A DNA stretch of 64,000 nucleotides, taken from the NCBI RefSeq assembly GCF_900631615.1, contig NZ_LR131273.1:1736001-1800000 (forward strand), given 5' to 3'. Both the position numbers and the translations under genes were made by a program. Below the pieces are notes generated by a model that was not told the DNA's origin, made no database searches, and saw only the letters and a program-made list of their open reading frames with translations. Shown here piece by piece: positions 23,765-31,958 of the stretch (the stretch's first letter is position 1; each line of letters starts with the position of its first letter). The DNA comes from Tsukamurella paurometabola (GTDB taxonomy: Bacteria; Actinomycetota; Actinomycetes; Mycobacteriales; Mycobacteriaceae).

Positions 23765-24082
23765 CCGACACTACACGATCGACCGCAGTGGCAAGACCGC
23801 CTGACCGCCGCCGGATGGACAACCTGGAACGACGCCACCACCTGGGTCGCACACCGCCACGCCGGGATCTCCGCCATTGCCAACCGCCTCGGCGCCCCCA
23901 AGTCGACATTCACGAAAACTCCAACACTGCTGGACCGCACACCCCGAAACCCTCCGCCACACCAGCGGAGGACCACGACGCCCGCATTCCGGACACGGAA
24001 CGCCGACCCCATGCCCCGCCTGGCGCCTCTACTTCCCCGACACCGCCTCCCACTACAAGCGGCCCACCCACACCACATGTAG
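23765..24082 (+). pseudogene. Remnant of an HTH-containing gene
   Basis: This frame is open from 23765 to the stop at 24080-24082 but lacks a start codon. The part at about 23786-23920 encodes a credible HTH: WQDRLTAAGWTTWNDATTWV, then HAGISAIANRLGAPKSTF. After that the frame becomes a Pro/Arg/Thr string, with protein-like Cys/His-containing text in another frame. It is most likely the middle of a decayed DNA-binding or replication-type gene. The rest of the 23646-24179 interval shows nothing else. Confidence 0.35.
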
Positions 24083-24179
24083 GCCATGGCAACAGACACA
24101 AGAAGTACACTTTGGTTAAACTCCAATCCGGAAGCGCAACCTCCACGCAGGTGCAGCTTCCAAAGGGATCGAGGCACAA

Positions 24180-24671
24180 GTGACGAAGAGTCGGCGCATG
24201 CGGACCGCGGCGATTGTCCTCTCGGTCTTTGCCACATTGCTTCTGGTCAAGTGGTACGCAACTCGGGCTGTCTCGGTCGGCGACCTGCCGTCGAGTGGGG
24301 TCGTTGTCGACCACACGACGCCGGATCCCTACGTGTACGGCACCGTGATGCAAACTGACCTCGTGAGCGCTTCACCGGAGCAGGCGCGGAAGATGCTCGG
24401 CTACCCCGACCTCGGCCCCGGGGTGGAGCCCCAGATCATCGCGCAAGATGCCACGACTGACCTCAACGCACCGCTGATCATCACGGCTATGTGCTGGCAG
24501 CCCGAGGGGGCCAAGCAACTGGTCTTCGAGACTGCGAACCCCGCACAGATTTCCGCAGATGACCTGAGTGGGTTGAAGTCAGCAGTATTCCAATACCGAC
24601 AGGACCACATCAAGGCCGTTACCGGGTGCGACTCACGCTTCGTCGGAATCCCGGTGAAGCATCTGAAGTGA
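24180..24671 (+). CDS. Membrane-anchored extracytoplasmic protein, unknown
   Basis: 163 residues from GTG 24180. A basic N-terminus and one transmembrane helix or uncleaved signal (AAIVLSVFATLLLVKWYA) are followed by an extracytoplasmic domain with two cysteines (ITAMCWQPEG and VTGCDSRFVG) and the closing IPVKHLK. The domain order (short strands, then a helix DDLSGLKSAVFQYRQDHI) resembles small mycobacterial envelope proteins, but I cannot name a family. Confidence 0.68.
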   Translation: MTKSRRMRTAAIVLSVFATLLLVKWYATRAVSVGDLPSSGVVVDHTTPDPYVYGTVMQTDLVSASPEQARKMLGYPDLGPGVEPQIIAQDATTDLNAPLIITAMCWQPEGAKQLVFETANPAQISADDLSGLKSAVFQYRQDHIKAVTGCDSRFVGIPVKHLK

Positions 24672-24862
24672 CGCCAAGGAGTGTTCCTCCTGGTGTGGCG
24701 GAAATCAGCTGTCGGGCGCGACGGCTACCGGATGAGCGGACGGGAACCGAGGAGGGCGCACAACGGACACGATACGGATGCGCTCGAAGCCACGATCCCG
24801 CCTTCTCAGCGCCGCGACCGAGTTGCGGCGCACGTGTCGGTGTCCGCCGTTACCCTCCGACC

Positions 24863-25159
24863 ATGGACGAGATGTTCGGCACCCAGCTCCGCATCTTCGT
24901 GCGCGACCTGATCGGCGGCGAGCTCGTCGCCTACCCGGCCTCGGAGTGGCTCGGCCAGTACGCCGCGGTGATCAACGGCGCGATCGAGACCTGGCAGCAG
25001 AGTTTGGGCGGCACCATCGCGATTACCGGCACCCCGGAGCAGGGACGGGTCACCGTCAACGACGCCGACCGTGTGATCGTGCTCGACGAGCAGTGGTGGG
25101 CGGTCGCCGTAGATCGGGACGGAATCCCGATTTCCGAGTCGGCCGGCGATAGGCTGTGA
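24863..25159 (+). CDS. Small hypothetical protein
   Basis: 98 residues from ATG 24863 (MDEMFGTQLRIFVRDL). A compact alpha/beta layout: a helix with WLGQYAAVINGAIETWQQSL, then beta strands GTIAITGTPEQGRVTVND and DRVIVLDEQWWAVAVD. There is no signal or membrane segment. I do not recognise it. Its size and neighbourhood of similar stand-alone small proteins suggest an immunity-like or accessory gene. Confidence 0.6.
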   Translation: MDEMFGTQLRIFVRDLIGGELVAYPASEWLGQYAAVINGAIETWQQSLGGTIAITGTPEQGRVTVNDADRVIVLDEQWWAVAVDRDGIPISESAGDRL

Positions 25160-25237
25160 CCGTGCAGCGCAGCGGGTTCGAACAACGCTAGCCGTGCCCG
25201 ATCCGGGTGCGGCGGATGTTGTCACCGAGGAGTTCCC

Positions 25238-25618
25238 ATGCACGCCCTGTCCCGCGTCCTGTTGGTCGCTGAGGCCGACGACGCTGCTGAGATCGTCGTG
25301 GTGCTCACCGCGTTCGCCGACATCCCCACTGTCAGATGGTTGCCGTACACCCACGGCGACGGCACCGAAGCGAAGGCGACGACGTCGCGCATCGGTGAGA
25401 CCACCGTCGACGTTGCGATCGGCCCCCGGGCCCTGCCGGCCACGCTTGAGGTGATGGTGTCGGACCTTCCGAGTGCGCTGGAACGCGTGCTCGGGGTGGG
25501 GGTCTCGGCGGCGACGTGGCCCGCAGAGGGCGCCCTGGAGGAAGTTTCTGTTGTCGCGGGCTGGATGCGGATCAGCGCGGTGAGCGAAGCCGCGCTGATC
25601 GACCGCCGCGGCGTGTAG
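25238..25618 (+). CDS. Small hypothetical protein
   Basis: 126 residues from ATG 25238, with GAGGAG a few bases upstream. Alpha/beta composition: SRVLLVAEADDAAEIVVVL at the N-terminus, strands TTVDVAIGPRALPATLEVMV in the middle and VVAGWMRISAVSEAALI at the end. It has no export signal and no motif I can identify. It follows the 98-residue protein in the same direction, with a 78-base gap that holds no clear terminator. Confidence 0.58.
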   Translation: MHALSRVLLVAEADDAAEIVVVLTAFADIPTVRWLPYTHGDGTEAKATTSRIGETTVDVAIGPRALPATLEVMVSDLPSALERVLGVGVSAATWPAEGALEEVSVVAGWMRISAVSEAALIDRRGV

Positions 25619-25715
25619 ACCTGCCGCGGGTGCCTACTGGGGTCTAGGAGGAACTGGGGTGCCGCAGTGCACTGCCGCCGAATTCAGATAGCGACTGTTG
25701 CAGGCGAGCCTGACA

Positions 25716-26057
25716 ATGAAGGGCATGCGTTCGCTCATCCAGGAACTCGAACTGATGTCCCCAACTACACGCGCGGACGCCTCGAGACTGCGGGAGTTGC
25801 TGCATCCCGAGTTCGTGGAGATCGGTCGCTCCGGCCGGCGGTGGACACGAGATCCGATCATCGAATCGCTCCGGGCCCAACCGCGCGAGCGCGGCCCCGT
25901 GGTGGACGAGTGGGACTTCACCGACATCACGGACGAACTAATCCTGGTCACCTACCGCACGGACGACGGCGGCCGGGTCAGCCGGCACTCGTCGCTCTGG
26001 GACACAACCGGTCCGACGCCTGTGATGAGGTTCCACCAGGGAACGGTTGTGCCCTGA
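25716..26057 (+). CDS. DUF4440 / NTF2-like protein
   Basis: 113 residues from ATG 25716; a second ATG three codons on is also possible. The DUF4440 pattern is clear: LRELLHPEFVEIGRSGRRWT, then a helix with PIIESL, LILVTYRTDDGGR, and the terminal SLWDTTGPTPVMRFHQGT. These are small cone-shaped NTF2-fold proteins, some with ketosteroid-isomerase-like or immunity roles; the ligand is unknown. Cytosolic. Confidence 0.78.
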   Translation: MKGMRSLIQELELMSPTTRADASRLRELLHPEFVEIGRSGRRWTRDPIIESLRAQPRERGPVVDEWDFTDITDELILVTYRTDDGGRVSRHSSLWDTTGPTPVMRFHQGTVVP

Positions 26058-26086
26058 ACACGGCATCACTTACCGTCCGCGAGCGC

Positions 26087-26587
26087 TCATCTCGCCGAGC
26101 CTGCCCGCGACGACACGGCCACTCGCATCCCCAGCTCGCGCAACGCGACTCCGCTGAGCACCAGAACGAAGACCGCGAGGATTGGCAGTTGCGGTCCACC
26201 GACGCCGAGGTAGCCGTCCCTGTGCGCGAGCGCCCACAGGATGATCAGCCCACCGGTCATCGTCGCGAGCACCATCCCGACACCTCGCCACAGACGCCGT
26301 ACGAGCACAGCCTGCACAACGGCCGCGATCAGCGTTACCACGAGGACGGCGAGCCAGAACGTCGTGAGGACGTTCACCTCAGCGAATGGATCCCGCCATC
26401 CGCTATCTGCGAACGTGAGCGGCGAATAGGCCGTCCAGCCCGGGTCGGAGGTGACCAGCGTCCAGTAGCGACTCGATCCACCTGGAATGGTCATCCCCAG
26501 CTCCGCCATCAAGCGAGCGACGACGAACACCCACCAAGCGGCGTGACCTGTCACCGCTGCGGTTCGCTCAGCTCTCATCGCCCTCAT
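26087..26587 (-). CDS. Multi-helix membrane protein, unknown
   Basis: 166 residues from ATG 26587, overlapping the stop of the upstream gene by 4 bases (ATGA). Four hydrophobic segments: HAAWWVFVVARLMAELGM, VLTTFWLAVLVVTLIAAVV, GVGMVLATMTGGLIILWAL and LPILAVFVLVLSGVALREL. The loop between helices 1 and 2 is extracytoplasmic and aromatic-rich. Coupled translation with the 139-residue protein upstream suggests they act together. Family unknown. Confidence 0.7.
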   Translation of the reverse strand: MRAMRAERTAAVTGHAAWWVFVVARLMAELGMTIPGGSSRYWTLVTSDPGWTAYSPLTFADSGWRDPFAEVNVLTTFWLAVLVVTLIAAVVQAVLVRRLWRGVGMVLATMTGGLIILWALAHRDGYLGVGGPQLPILAVFVLVLSGVALRELGMRVAVSSRAGSAR

Positions 26588-27003
26588 TCCAACGGATCGC
26601 TCAACGGGAGGTACGCAGTCCACGTCCCCTCCTCGTCGCGCGGTGGTGGTGTCCATCCCGGAAGCCACTCACCCGCGCGCTCGACGATCTCCTCGCCGCC
26701 TGCCCAGAGGTGCAGCTCCACGATGTAGCCGGGCAGCTCGGCGCAGACGCGTGGGAGCAGTTCACGTCCGAGCGCGTTGTACCGCTGGTGGTTCGCCTCA
26801 CTGTTCCAGCCCGTCTTGTAGTGGAAGTTCCCGTCGAAGATCGATTGCCACTCATCGAGCCGCTCCACCAGGTCATCGCTGAGCCCGAGGCTGTCGGTGC
26901 CCAAGTTGCCAGCCTCACCCCACAGCGGTGAGCTGCTGTAGTCACTCATGAGGCGGATCGTGCGCCTCCTCGCGAACCAGTAGTCGCGCACCTCACCGGT
27001 CAT
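26584..27003 (-). CDS. Paralogue of the host protein at 59616, unknown function
   Basis: 139 residues from ATG 27003 (MTGEVRDYWFARRRT). It aligns over most of its length with the host gene at 59616-60080: IRLMSDYSSSPLWGEAGNLG here against IRLMNDYSGPPLWATYGGVG there, then a helix ending LDEWQ or LDAWQ, then LGRELLPRVCAELPGYIVEL against EGRRLLPLVAAQLPGHVVEL. No known domain. It lies in an overlapping three-gene run with the membrane proteins on both sides. The pair indicates exchange between the element and a mycolata chromosome. Confidence 0.72.
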   Translation of the reverse strand: MTGEVRDYWFARRRTIRLMSDYSSSPLWGEAGNLGTDSLGLSDDLVERLDEWQSIFDGNFHYKTGWNSEANHQRYNALGRELLPRVCAELPGYIVELHLWAGGEEIVERAGEWLPGWTPPPRDEEGTWTAYLPLSDPLE

Positions 27004-27284
27004 GAACACTCTCCGTCCTCTGGTAAAGCCGCCGCACACCAACAAGCCAAGACCGAGCGTCGCCAGGACTGTAGCGCTAAAGCCTGGTCGTCATCACGCC
27101 GCCGTCGTCTCGTTCCGATGCCAGCGAACTCGCGACTTCGCAGCGGTTGGTCGATGTTCACCAGGCTGGGCTTGGCCGCGAAGACCGCCACCGCGAGCGC
27201 AGCTCCCGCGCACGGGATGGACGTCTTCGGGAAGCTGAGCCCGACGGCCCACCCGAGCGCCGCGCACAAAGCGAACGTGATCAC
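27000..27284 (-). pseudogene. Probable two-helix membrane protein, frameshifted
   Basis: The frame from 27284 encodes one good transmembrane segment (MITFALCAALGWAVGLSF) and a second hydrophobic stretch, then from about 27150 becomes Arg-rich and implausible. In the +1 frame the expected hydrophobic helix appears instead (ATVLATLGLGLLVCGGF, TRGRRVF), running into the start of the next gene. One frameshift would restore an intact small membrane protein overlapping the next gene. Alternatively the 94-residue frame as written is real. Confidence 0.4.
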
Positions 27285-27363
27285 GGCAGCCGCCTAACGC
27301 GACCGCACGTGGTTCTTGATCGCGCTTACCGTCATGCGGTCAGTGTATGCGGCTCACCCGCGC

Positions 27364-28140
27364 TCAACCCGCAGTCGCCCTGTCGACGAGGATGTACTTG
27401 TGATGTTCATCGGCGTCGACGATGACGGTGATGGTCGAGCCGACCGGCGGTACCTTCCTCGGTTTGAACCACCAGCCGTAGGTCTTGTTGAAGCGCATCT
27501 GTTCGTGTGTCGTTGGGTGTGTCGCTCGGAATTCGACTTCCCAGGAGGTTTGCTGGTCCCCGTCGACGTTGCGGGATCTCGATTTCGTCAGCTCGCCCGC
27601 CGTCGCGGTCAGTTCCAGCCCTGTCATCGCGAGCTGTACCCGCCGCTGCCGTTCGCGGCGCGACCAGAAGAGAACACCACTCCACAACGCTAGCCACAGC
27701 AATGCTCCGCCGACCAGGAGATACGGCAGCCACCGTTCACCCCAGTTGTCGAGAGCGGCTCGCGACGGATCCCCAGGTGAATACCTGACTGTCACCTGCT
27801 CTCCTACCGAGCGGTCCTGTGTGGAAGAACCGCGCTCGGTGAACCGGTGCACGTGACCGTCGACCTGATACTCGATCACGCGCTGATGCCTCGTAACTTC
27901 ACGCCCCGTAGTGGATGAGTCTGTTCGGGCGTGCTCGACACGCGACTCGACATCGACGACGCGGCCCTCGACCGTCCGCGCGGATGCCCAGAACACCGTC
28001 TCCTGAATGCTGAACGCCGCAGATCCGACCAACCACACGATTCCCACCACGATGAACAGCCACGCCATCACACCGCCACCCGACTTACGGGCAAGGCGGA
28101 CAGCCTCCCGACGACCAGGCGACTGCGGCTGCGATTCCAT
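27364..28140 (-). CDS. DUF3592 membrane protein
   Basis: 258 residues from ATG 28140 (MESQPQSPGRR). A first helix (VMAWLFIVVGIVWLVGSAAF) is followed by an extracytoplasmic beta domain typical of DUF3592: EGRVVDVESRV, then VIEYQVDGHVHRF and GEQVTVRYSPGDPSRAALD. A second helix (LPYLLVGGALLWLALWSGVL) is followed by a second beta domain (TSWEVEFRATHPTTHEQMRF, then PPVGSTITVIVD). DUF3592 proteins are membrane proteins of unknown role. The 28141-28361 gap upstream shows no gene I can support. Confidence 0.78.
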   Translation of the reverse strand: MESQPQSPGRREAVRLARKSGGGVMAWLFIVVGIVWLVGSAAFSIQETVFWASARTVEGRVVDVESRVEHARTDSSTTGREVTRHQRVIEYQVDGHVHRFTERGSSTQDRSVGEQVTVRYSPGDPSRAALDNWGERWLPYLLVGGALLWLALWSGVLFWSRRERQRRVQLAMTGLELTATAGELTKSRSRNVDGDQQTSWEVEFRATHPTTHEQMRFNKTYGWWFKPRKVPPVGSTITVIVDADEHHKYILVDRATAG

Positions 28141-28361
28141 CAGGCACCTCCGTCGAACTCGAGCTGCGCGCTGCGGACGTCGCACCAGTACAAGGTGAAC
28201 GACGACATCACAACCCCCGCCCGATCCGACACACCGAGCAGCAGGTCAGACGTGATCCGCCCGCCAGTCCATGATCTCGTACACCAACAGGGACTGTAGC
28301 GGCCGGGGGCGCTGGCGTGTCCAGCACCGAACCTTCGCAGACGCCACCGGTCACTTCGGGC

Positions 28362-28751
28362 TCAAGTATGTACGGCATCCCGGGGCTCCTTGTCGCGCTC
28401 AACCTCCGCGCGCTGCGCGGGCGCCGACTGCCCTTGCCGTGTGCGCCAGTCGCCGAACACCGCCAGCGACACCGCCCCCAACCCGAACACCGCCAGCACG
28501 AATCCCGTCGCCCACCGCGCATACGCCAGCTCCCAGCCCGCGAACCCAAAGGCCGCAACCGGCGCACCGATAAACAACGCCCGCCAGGCAGGTGTCCTCG
28601 ACGGACGGCCCGACCGGTCCCAGAAGCCGGCACTGACAACCAGTGCTATCCCCGCGACCAGAAGCTGCCCCAGAACCAGCGCGAATACCGCAAGTGAGCC
28701 CGCAACAAGAGCGGGCGCCACCCACCGACTGCGACTTCGCACATCCCTCAT
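28362..28751 (-). CDS. Small membrane protein, unknown
   Basis: 129 residues with four hydrophobic segments: WVAPALVAGSLAVFALVLG, LLVAGIALVVSAGFW, LFIGAPVAAFGFAGWELAY and ATGFVLAVFGLGAVSLAVFG. A short charged C-tail follows (RAEVERDKEPRD). The bundle is typical of mycobacterial small membrane proteins with no assigned function. The start MRDVRSR follows a weak ribosome site. A stand-alone gene. Confidence 0.6.
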   Translation of the reverse strand: MRDVRSRSRWVAPALVAGSLAVFALVLGQLLVAGIALVVSAGFWDRSGRPSRTPAWRALFIGAPVAAFGFAGWELAYARWATGFVLAVFGLGAVSLAVFGDWRTRQGQSAPAQRAEVERDKEPRDAVHT

Positions 28752-28857
28752 AACTGATGATCATGAACACAGGACTACGGCCTCCCACCTGACTCCCACT
28801 CAACGCGCGGCGCAATACCACGATCCAGACCGTGGCCAGGCCGGTCGGTGCTGACTG

Positions 28858-29710
28858 TTAGTTGACGACCGCGGTCGGCGCGGTGCGCATCACTGCGGGC
28901 TCCGACGTGAACACGGCAATCTCCTCGGCGGCGACCGCACGCCGCGGATCGACCCGCCCTCCGCCCTTGTTGGTGGTCGCCAGCCGCAGTCCGCCACCGG
29001 CGCGGGCCAGTACGTCCCGCAGGCTCACATACAAGGTCGCCTGCCGGGTGGCCGGCACATCGTCATTAGTCCCCTCGGTGGCGATTCCCACTGCTGCTCC
29101 ATCTGAGAGGCGCATCAGCGGGCCGCCACTGTCACCGGGGCGGGACTTGATGTCGGTCAGAATCCGGTTCGGTGTCACTGCGCGTACCACGCCGCATCGC
29201 CATCCCGAGCTGATTCCTTGCTGGCACACCCGATCTCCCACCCGTGCATCGCCAACCACGCTCTGTCGCACAGGCCCGCGCGTTGACACTGTCGGAACCG
29301 ACGGCAGCAAGTCCACCACCGCCCAGTCCGGCGAGGTGTAATCCTTCTCGGCCGGGTTCGATGACTGCGACACCACGCCCACCTGGCGTAGCGCGCCCGC
29401 GCGTCCCGGCGTCGGAGCGCCCACCAGCTGCCCCCGGCGGCCACAATGCCCCGCAGTCACAGCAACCCGGCGACCATCAGGCCGCTCCGCCACGAAGCCC
29501 ACTGTGCACTCACGGGTGCGAACGCGCCCGTCCGCACGCCGCTCCTGCACCACGCCGATCTCCGACCCCGGGCCCACCACCGGCATCGCCACGCGCACCG
29601 CCAGGAGACGGTGCGGGAGCCGCCGACGCCGCCCCCGGCACGGCAAGGCCGACCAGTGCAGACGGAACAGCCACCGCGAGGACAGCGGCGCGGGTCAGGG
29701 AACGCATCAT
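28858..29710 (-). pseudogene. Secreted trypsin-like serine protease, frameshifted
   Basis: Downstream of about 29610 the frame encodes a complete S1-type protease: His in VTAGHC, Asp in PDWAVVDL and Ser in RPGDSGGPL, with two cysteine pairs (CTVGF/GHCG and CQQG/WRCG). The signal peptide MMRSLTRAAVLAVAVPSALV, with AAPAPSPGG after cleavage, lies just upstream but in the neighbouring frame, starting at 29710. Only a single-base shift near 29610-29630 separates them. An intact protein would be secreted and about 280 residues. As written, the signal is disconnected from the protease. Confidence 0.68.
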
Positions 29711-29861
29711 CTCTTCTCCAGTCATAACGGGGGCCGAAGCGCCGAGGACGCAACGACCGTTCTAATCTCAGCAATCTAGCACTTCAAGAAACCAAATCCA
29801 GCAGGTGGTGGGGGTGGTCGTCGACCGCACTAGACACGGCGTGGTCCATTACCCTGCGGTC

Positions 29862-30053
29862 ATGAACCGCGTATCCCGCATCGACGTATCGCTGGTCGTC
29901 TTTATCGCCTCCATGGTCGTCGGGGTCTTCGCAGGCAGTGAGGCAACTCGACACGGAGTCTGGGCGTTGATCACCGCCTGCGTCTGCGTGTTTATCGTCG
30001 GTACAGCGTTGTTTCGGCTGCTGGGGCAGTGGATCAAGGCTGCGCCCCGATGA
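29862..30053 (+). CDS. Small two-helix membrane protein
   Basis: 63 residues from ATG 29862 (MNRVSRIDVS). Two transmembrane helices (LVVFIASMVVGVFAG and WALITACVCVFIVGTALF) are separated by a short polar loop. The stop overlaps the next start by 4 bases, so the pair is probably translated together. It could be a membrane partner of the downstream protein. No family recognised. Confidence 0.6.
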   Translation: MNRVSRIDVSLVVFIASMVVGVFAGSEATRHGVWALITACVCVFIVGTALFRLLGQWIKAAPR

Positions 30054-30742
30054 CCTATCTCGACACGTACCTAACCGAAAGCGGACTCCCCTACCGCCGT
30101 GCGACAACAGCGCGAGAGGTCATAGCTGCTGGCATGGGTGATATCCCGCAGGTGCAGGATCAGCAATACCACGCGCTCAGGGACCGCTTGGTCCAGACAA
30201 TGGCTCCGATACTCCCACGCTCAGCGGAACTATTCGCCGAACACACCTGGGATGCAGCAGTCCTGGCCAACACCAACAATGACAGTTCTGTGACGGGTTA
30301 CCTCGCCTGCTCCGAGACCGAGTACGACGCGGACTACGCGCGACTGTGGATCGGCGGTCCGCCCAACCTGGCGCCGGCCGTGAGCAGCGAACTTCCGCCC
30401 GATCTTCTACGGTTCTCTCGCGAAGTTCACTCGGGATTCCTATGGGACGGAGAGGGCGCTGGTCCACTCGGTACCGACGGCGCGGGCTGGACTTTCCGGG
30501 AACGTTGCGGTGGCAGCGCTCCTGACTGGTGGGACGACGCTGCTTTCGGCGACATCGAGTCGTTTCTGGTCGTGATGCCGAGCTACTGGTGGGACAGTGT
30601 CTACTGCTCAACGGGTCCACACGACGTCCTCACCCTCATCGACCCACACCTTCCAGATGATCGGGTTCGCCGCGTGGGAACATTTGCCGAGGAAGCAGAC
30701 TCACTCATATGTCGTGTCATCACGGAGGACGCGGTGAGGTAG
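30050..30742 (+). CDS. Hypothetical protein, possible immunity-type
   Basis: 230 residues from ATG 30050 (MTYLDTYLTE), overlapping the previous gene by ATGA. Acidic, soluble and tryptophan-rich: AGWTFRERCGGSAPDWWDDA and MPSYWWDSVY, then DVLTLIDPHLPD. The composition and the partner membrane protein resemble known immunity or phage-exclusion accessory proteins, but I cannot identify a family or motif. It is the only rightward gene pair in this stretch of the element. Confidence 0.6.
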   Translation: MTYLDTYLTESGLPYRRATTAREVIAAGMGDIPQVQDQQYHALRDRLVQTMAPILPRSAELFAEHTWDAAVLANTNNDSSVTGYLACSETEYDADYARLWIGGPPNLAPAVSSELPPDLLRFSREVHSGFLWDGEGAGPLGTDGAGWTFRERCGGSAPDWWDDAAFGDIESFLVVMPSYWWDSVYCSTGPHDVLTLIDPHLPDDRVRRVGTFAEEADSLICRVITEDAVR

Positions 30743-30775
30743 CGCGCGCCCCACTCCCAGCGCCACGGAGGTACT

Positions 30776-31285
30776 TCAGCGCTGGGCATCGGCCAACCTA
30801 TCCCGATGCCGACGTAGCTGAGGGATGACCCACTCGGCGGTGCCTGCAGGCGGGCAACCGTAGCCGGTCAGCCACCGCTCGGCCGCCGCTACGAGCTGCT
30901 CGGCGGTGTCGTTCGCGGAGACTGGAACCCTTTGCGCGACGGCGTGGTCAAGGTCGAGCGGCTCCCCGACCGGGATCCACTGCAGCCAGACCGCGTCAGC
31001 GGTCTCCCAGGTGCGCATCCGGCCGCCGGGCATCGGAACCGGCGGCAGAGTGCTGGTGTGCGACTCAGGTGCGGGTTCTCCGCCGAGGTCGGCGCGCATC
31101 GTGTACCGCTCCCGCCGCCACGATGCGACCTGCTCGGCCAGGCGTTTGTGCACGACGGTCGCCTGTTTGCGCTGCGCCGCGAGGATCGTGCTCTCGATGT
31201 CGAGGTTCGAGGTGCGCGCGGTGACGGTCAACGAGACGGTGCCGCCGCCGGGGACGAGATCGGTCAGGGTGCGAGTGCCGGTCAC
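30776..31285 (-). CDS. Hypothetical protein
   Basis: 169 residues from GTG 31285 (ribosome site GAGGAGAACCT). Beta strands at the N-terminus (GGGTVSLTVTARTSNLDIES) are followed by a basic helix (TILAAQRKQATVVHKRLAEQ) and an aromatic-rich C-terminal half ending PQLRRHRDRLADAQR. No signal, no membrane segment, no recognised family. The start overlaps the stop of the upstream disrupted membrane gene, so it belongs to the 30776-31958 operon. Confidence 0.62.
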   Translation of the reverse strand: MTGTRTLTDLVPGGGTVSLTVTARTSNLDIESTILAAQRKQATVVHKRLAEQVASWRRERYTMRADLGGEPAPESHTSTLPPVPMPGGRMRTWETADAVWLQWIPVGEPLDLDHAVAQRVPVSANDTAEQLVAAAERWLTGYGCPPAGTAEWVIPQLRRHRDRLADAQR

Positions 31286-31488
31286 AGGTTCTCCTCGGTC
31301 ATCGGATAAATGGCGCGCCAGCGCAGTCCGGTCGCGAGACCATGCGCGAGCACGGGGAGTGCGAGGGCCGGCGGGTACAGGTGCAGCTACTCCGCGCTGA
31401 GGAACGCCGCGCTGAGGCCCGCGACCAGGAGCAGCACTACGGAGACCGCGGCGGCGAGGAGGACGGTGCGCTCGGCTGTGGCGGTCAC
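31282..31488 (-). pseudogene. Small membrane protein broken by an in-frame TAG
   Basis: GTG 31488 overlaps the upstream stop and opens VTATAERTVLLAAAVSVVLL, then LVAGLSAAFLSAE. A TAG codon at 31387-31389 (minus strand) then stops it. The same frame goes on as LHLYPPALALPVLAHGLATG plus LRWRAIYPMTEENL, a credible continuation, to a TGA at 31282-31284 that overlaps the next gene's start. Without the TAG it would be a 68-codon, two-segment membrane protein with tight coupling on both sides. So a single nonsense mutation has split it. Confidence 0.7.
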
Positions 31489-31958
31489 CGGTCGCGCTCC
31501 TCGGGTTCTGGTGTGTACCAGGCGAAGGCTTCGTACCCGGCCTGCCGACCCGCGCCGATGTCTGTGACAACGTGACCACGGCCGCTGCTCCATGATCCGC
31601 TGAGCTGGACTCTTCCGCCCTCGACGGCCCAGCGGTCGAGTGCTGCGGCGAGGATGCGCGGCCCGGCGATCCTCCAGTCGGCGATCGGATAGGTCGATTC
31701 GACCGGCTCTGTTCGGCTGCGGTCGACGAGAACGACGCAGTCGCCGTCGGCACGGGGCCGCTCGTGGTAGCCCAGGACGGTGTCGACCGCCTCTACGAGC
31801 TGGTCGAGGCTGCCGCTCACCTGCATCCGCACGTTGAACTGGTCCTCAGGTGCACCGCTACGCATCAGCGACATCACCTTCTGGTGGACCGCGAGCATCT
31901 CCTGGTCGATCGCTTCAAGGAGCTGTTGGCGTCGGCGGTAGCGTTCACTATCAGTCAC
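31485..31958 (-). CDS. Hypothetical protein
   Basis: 157 residues. A helical coiled-coil-like start (RYRRRQQLLEAIDQEMLAVH, then KVMSLMRSG) is followed by a long helix with SGSLDQLVEAVDTVL and a beta-rich C-terminal half (CVVLVDRSRTEPVESTYPIA, ending AFAWYTPEPEE). Cytosolic, no family recognised. It overlaps the VOC gene upstream by 8 bases and the disrupted membrane gene downstream by 4, making a compact operon of at least four genes. Confidence 0.65.
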   Translation of the reverse strand: MTDSERYRRRQQLLEAIDQEMLAVHQKVMSLMRSGAPEDQFNVRMQVSGSLDQLVEAVDTVLGYHERPRADGDCVVLVDRSRTEPVESTYPIADWRIAGPRILAAALDRWAVEGGRVQLSGSWSSGRGHVVTDIGAGRQAGYEAFAWYTPEPEERDR

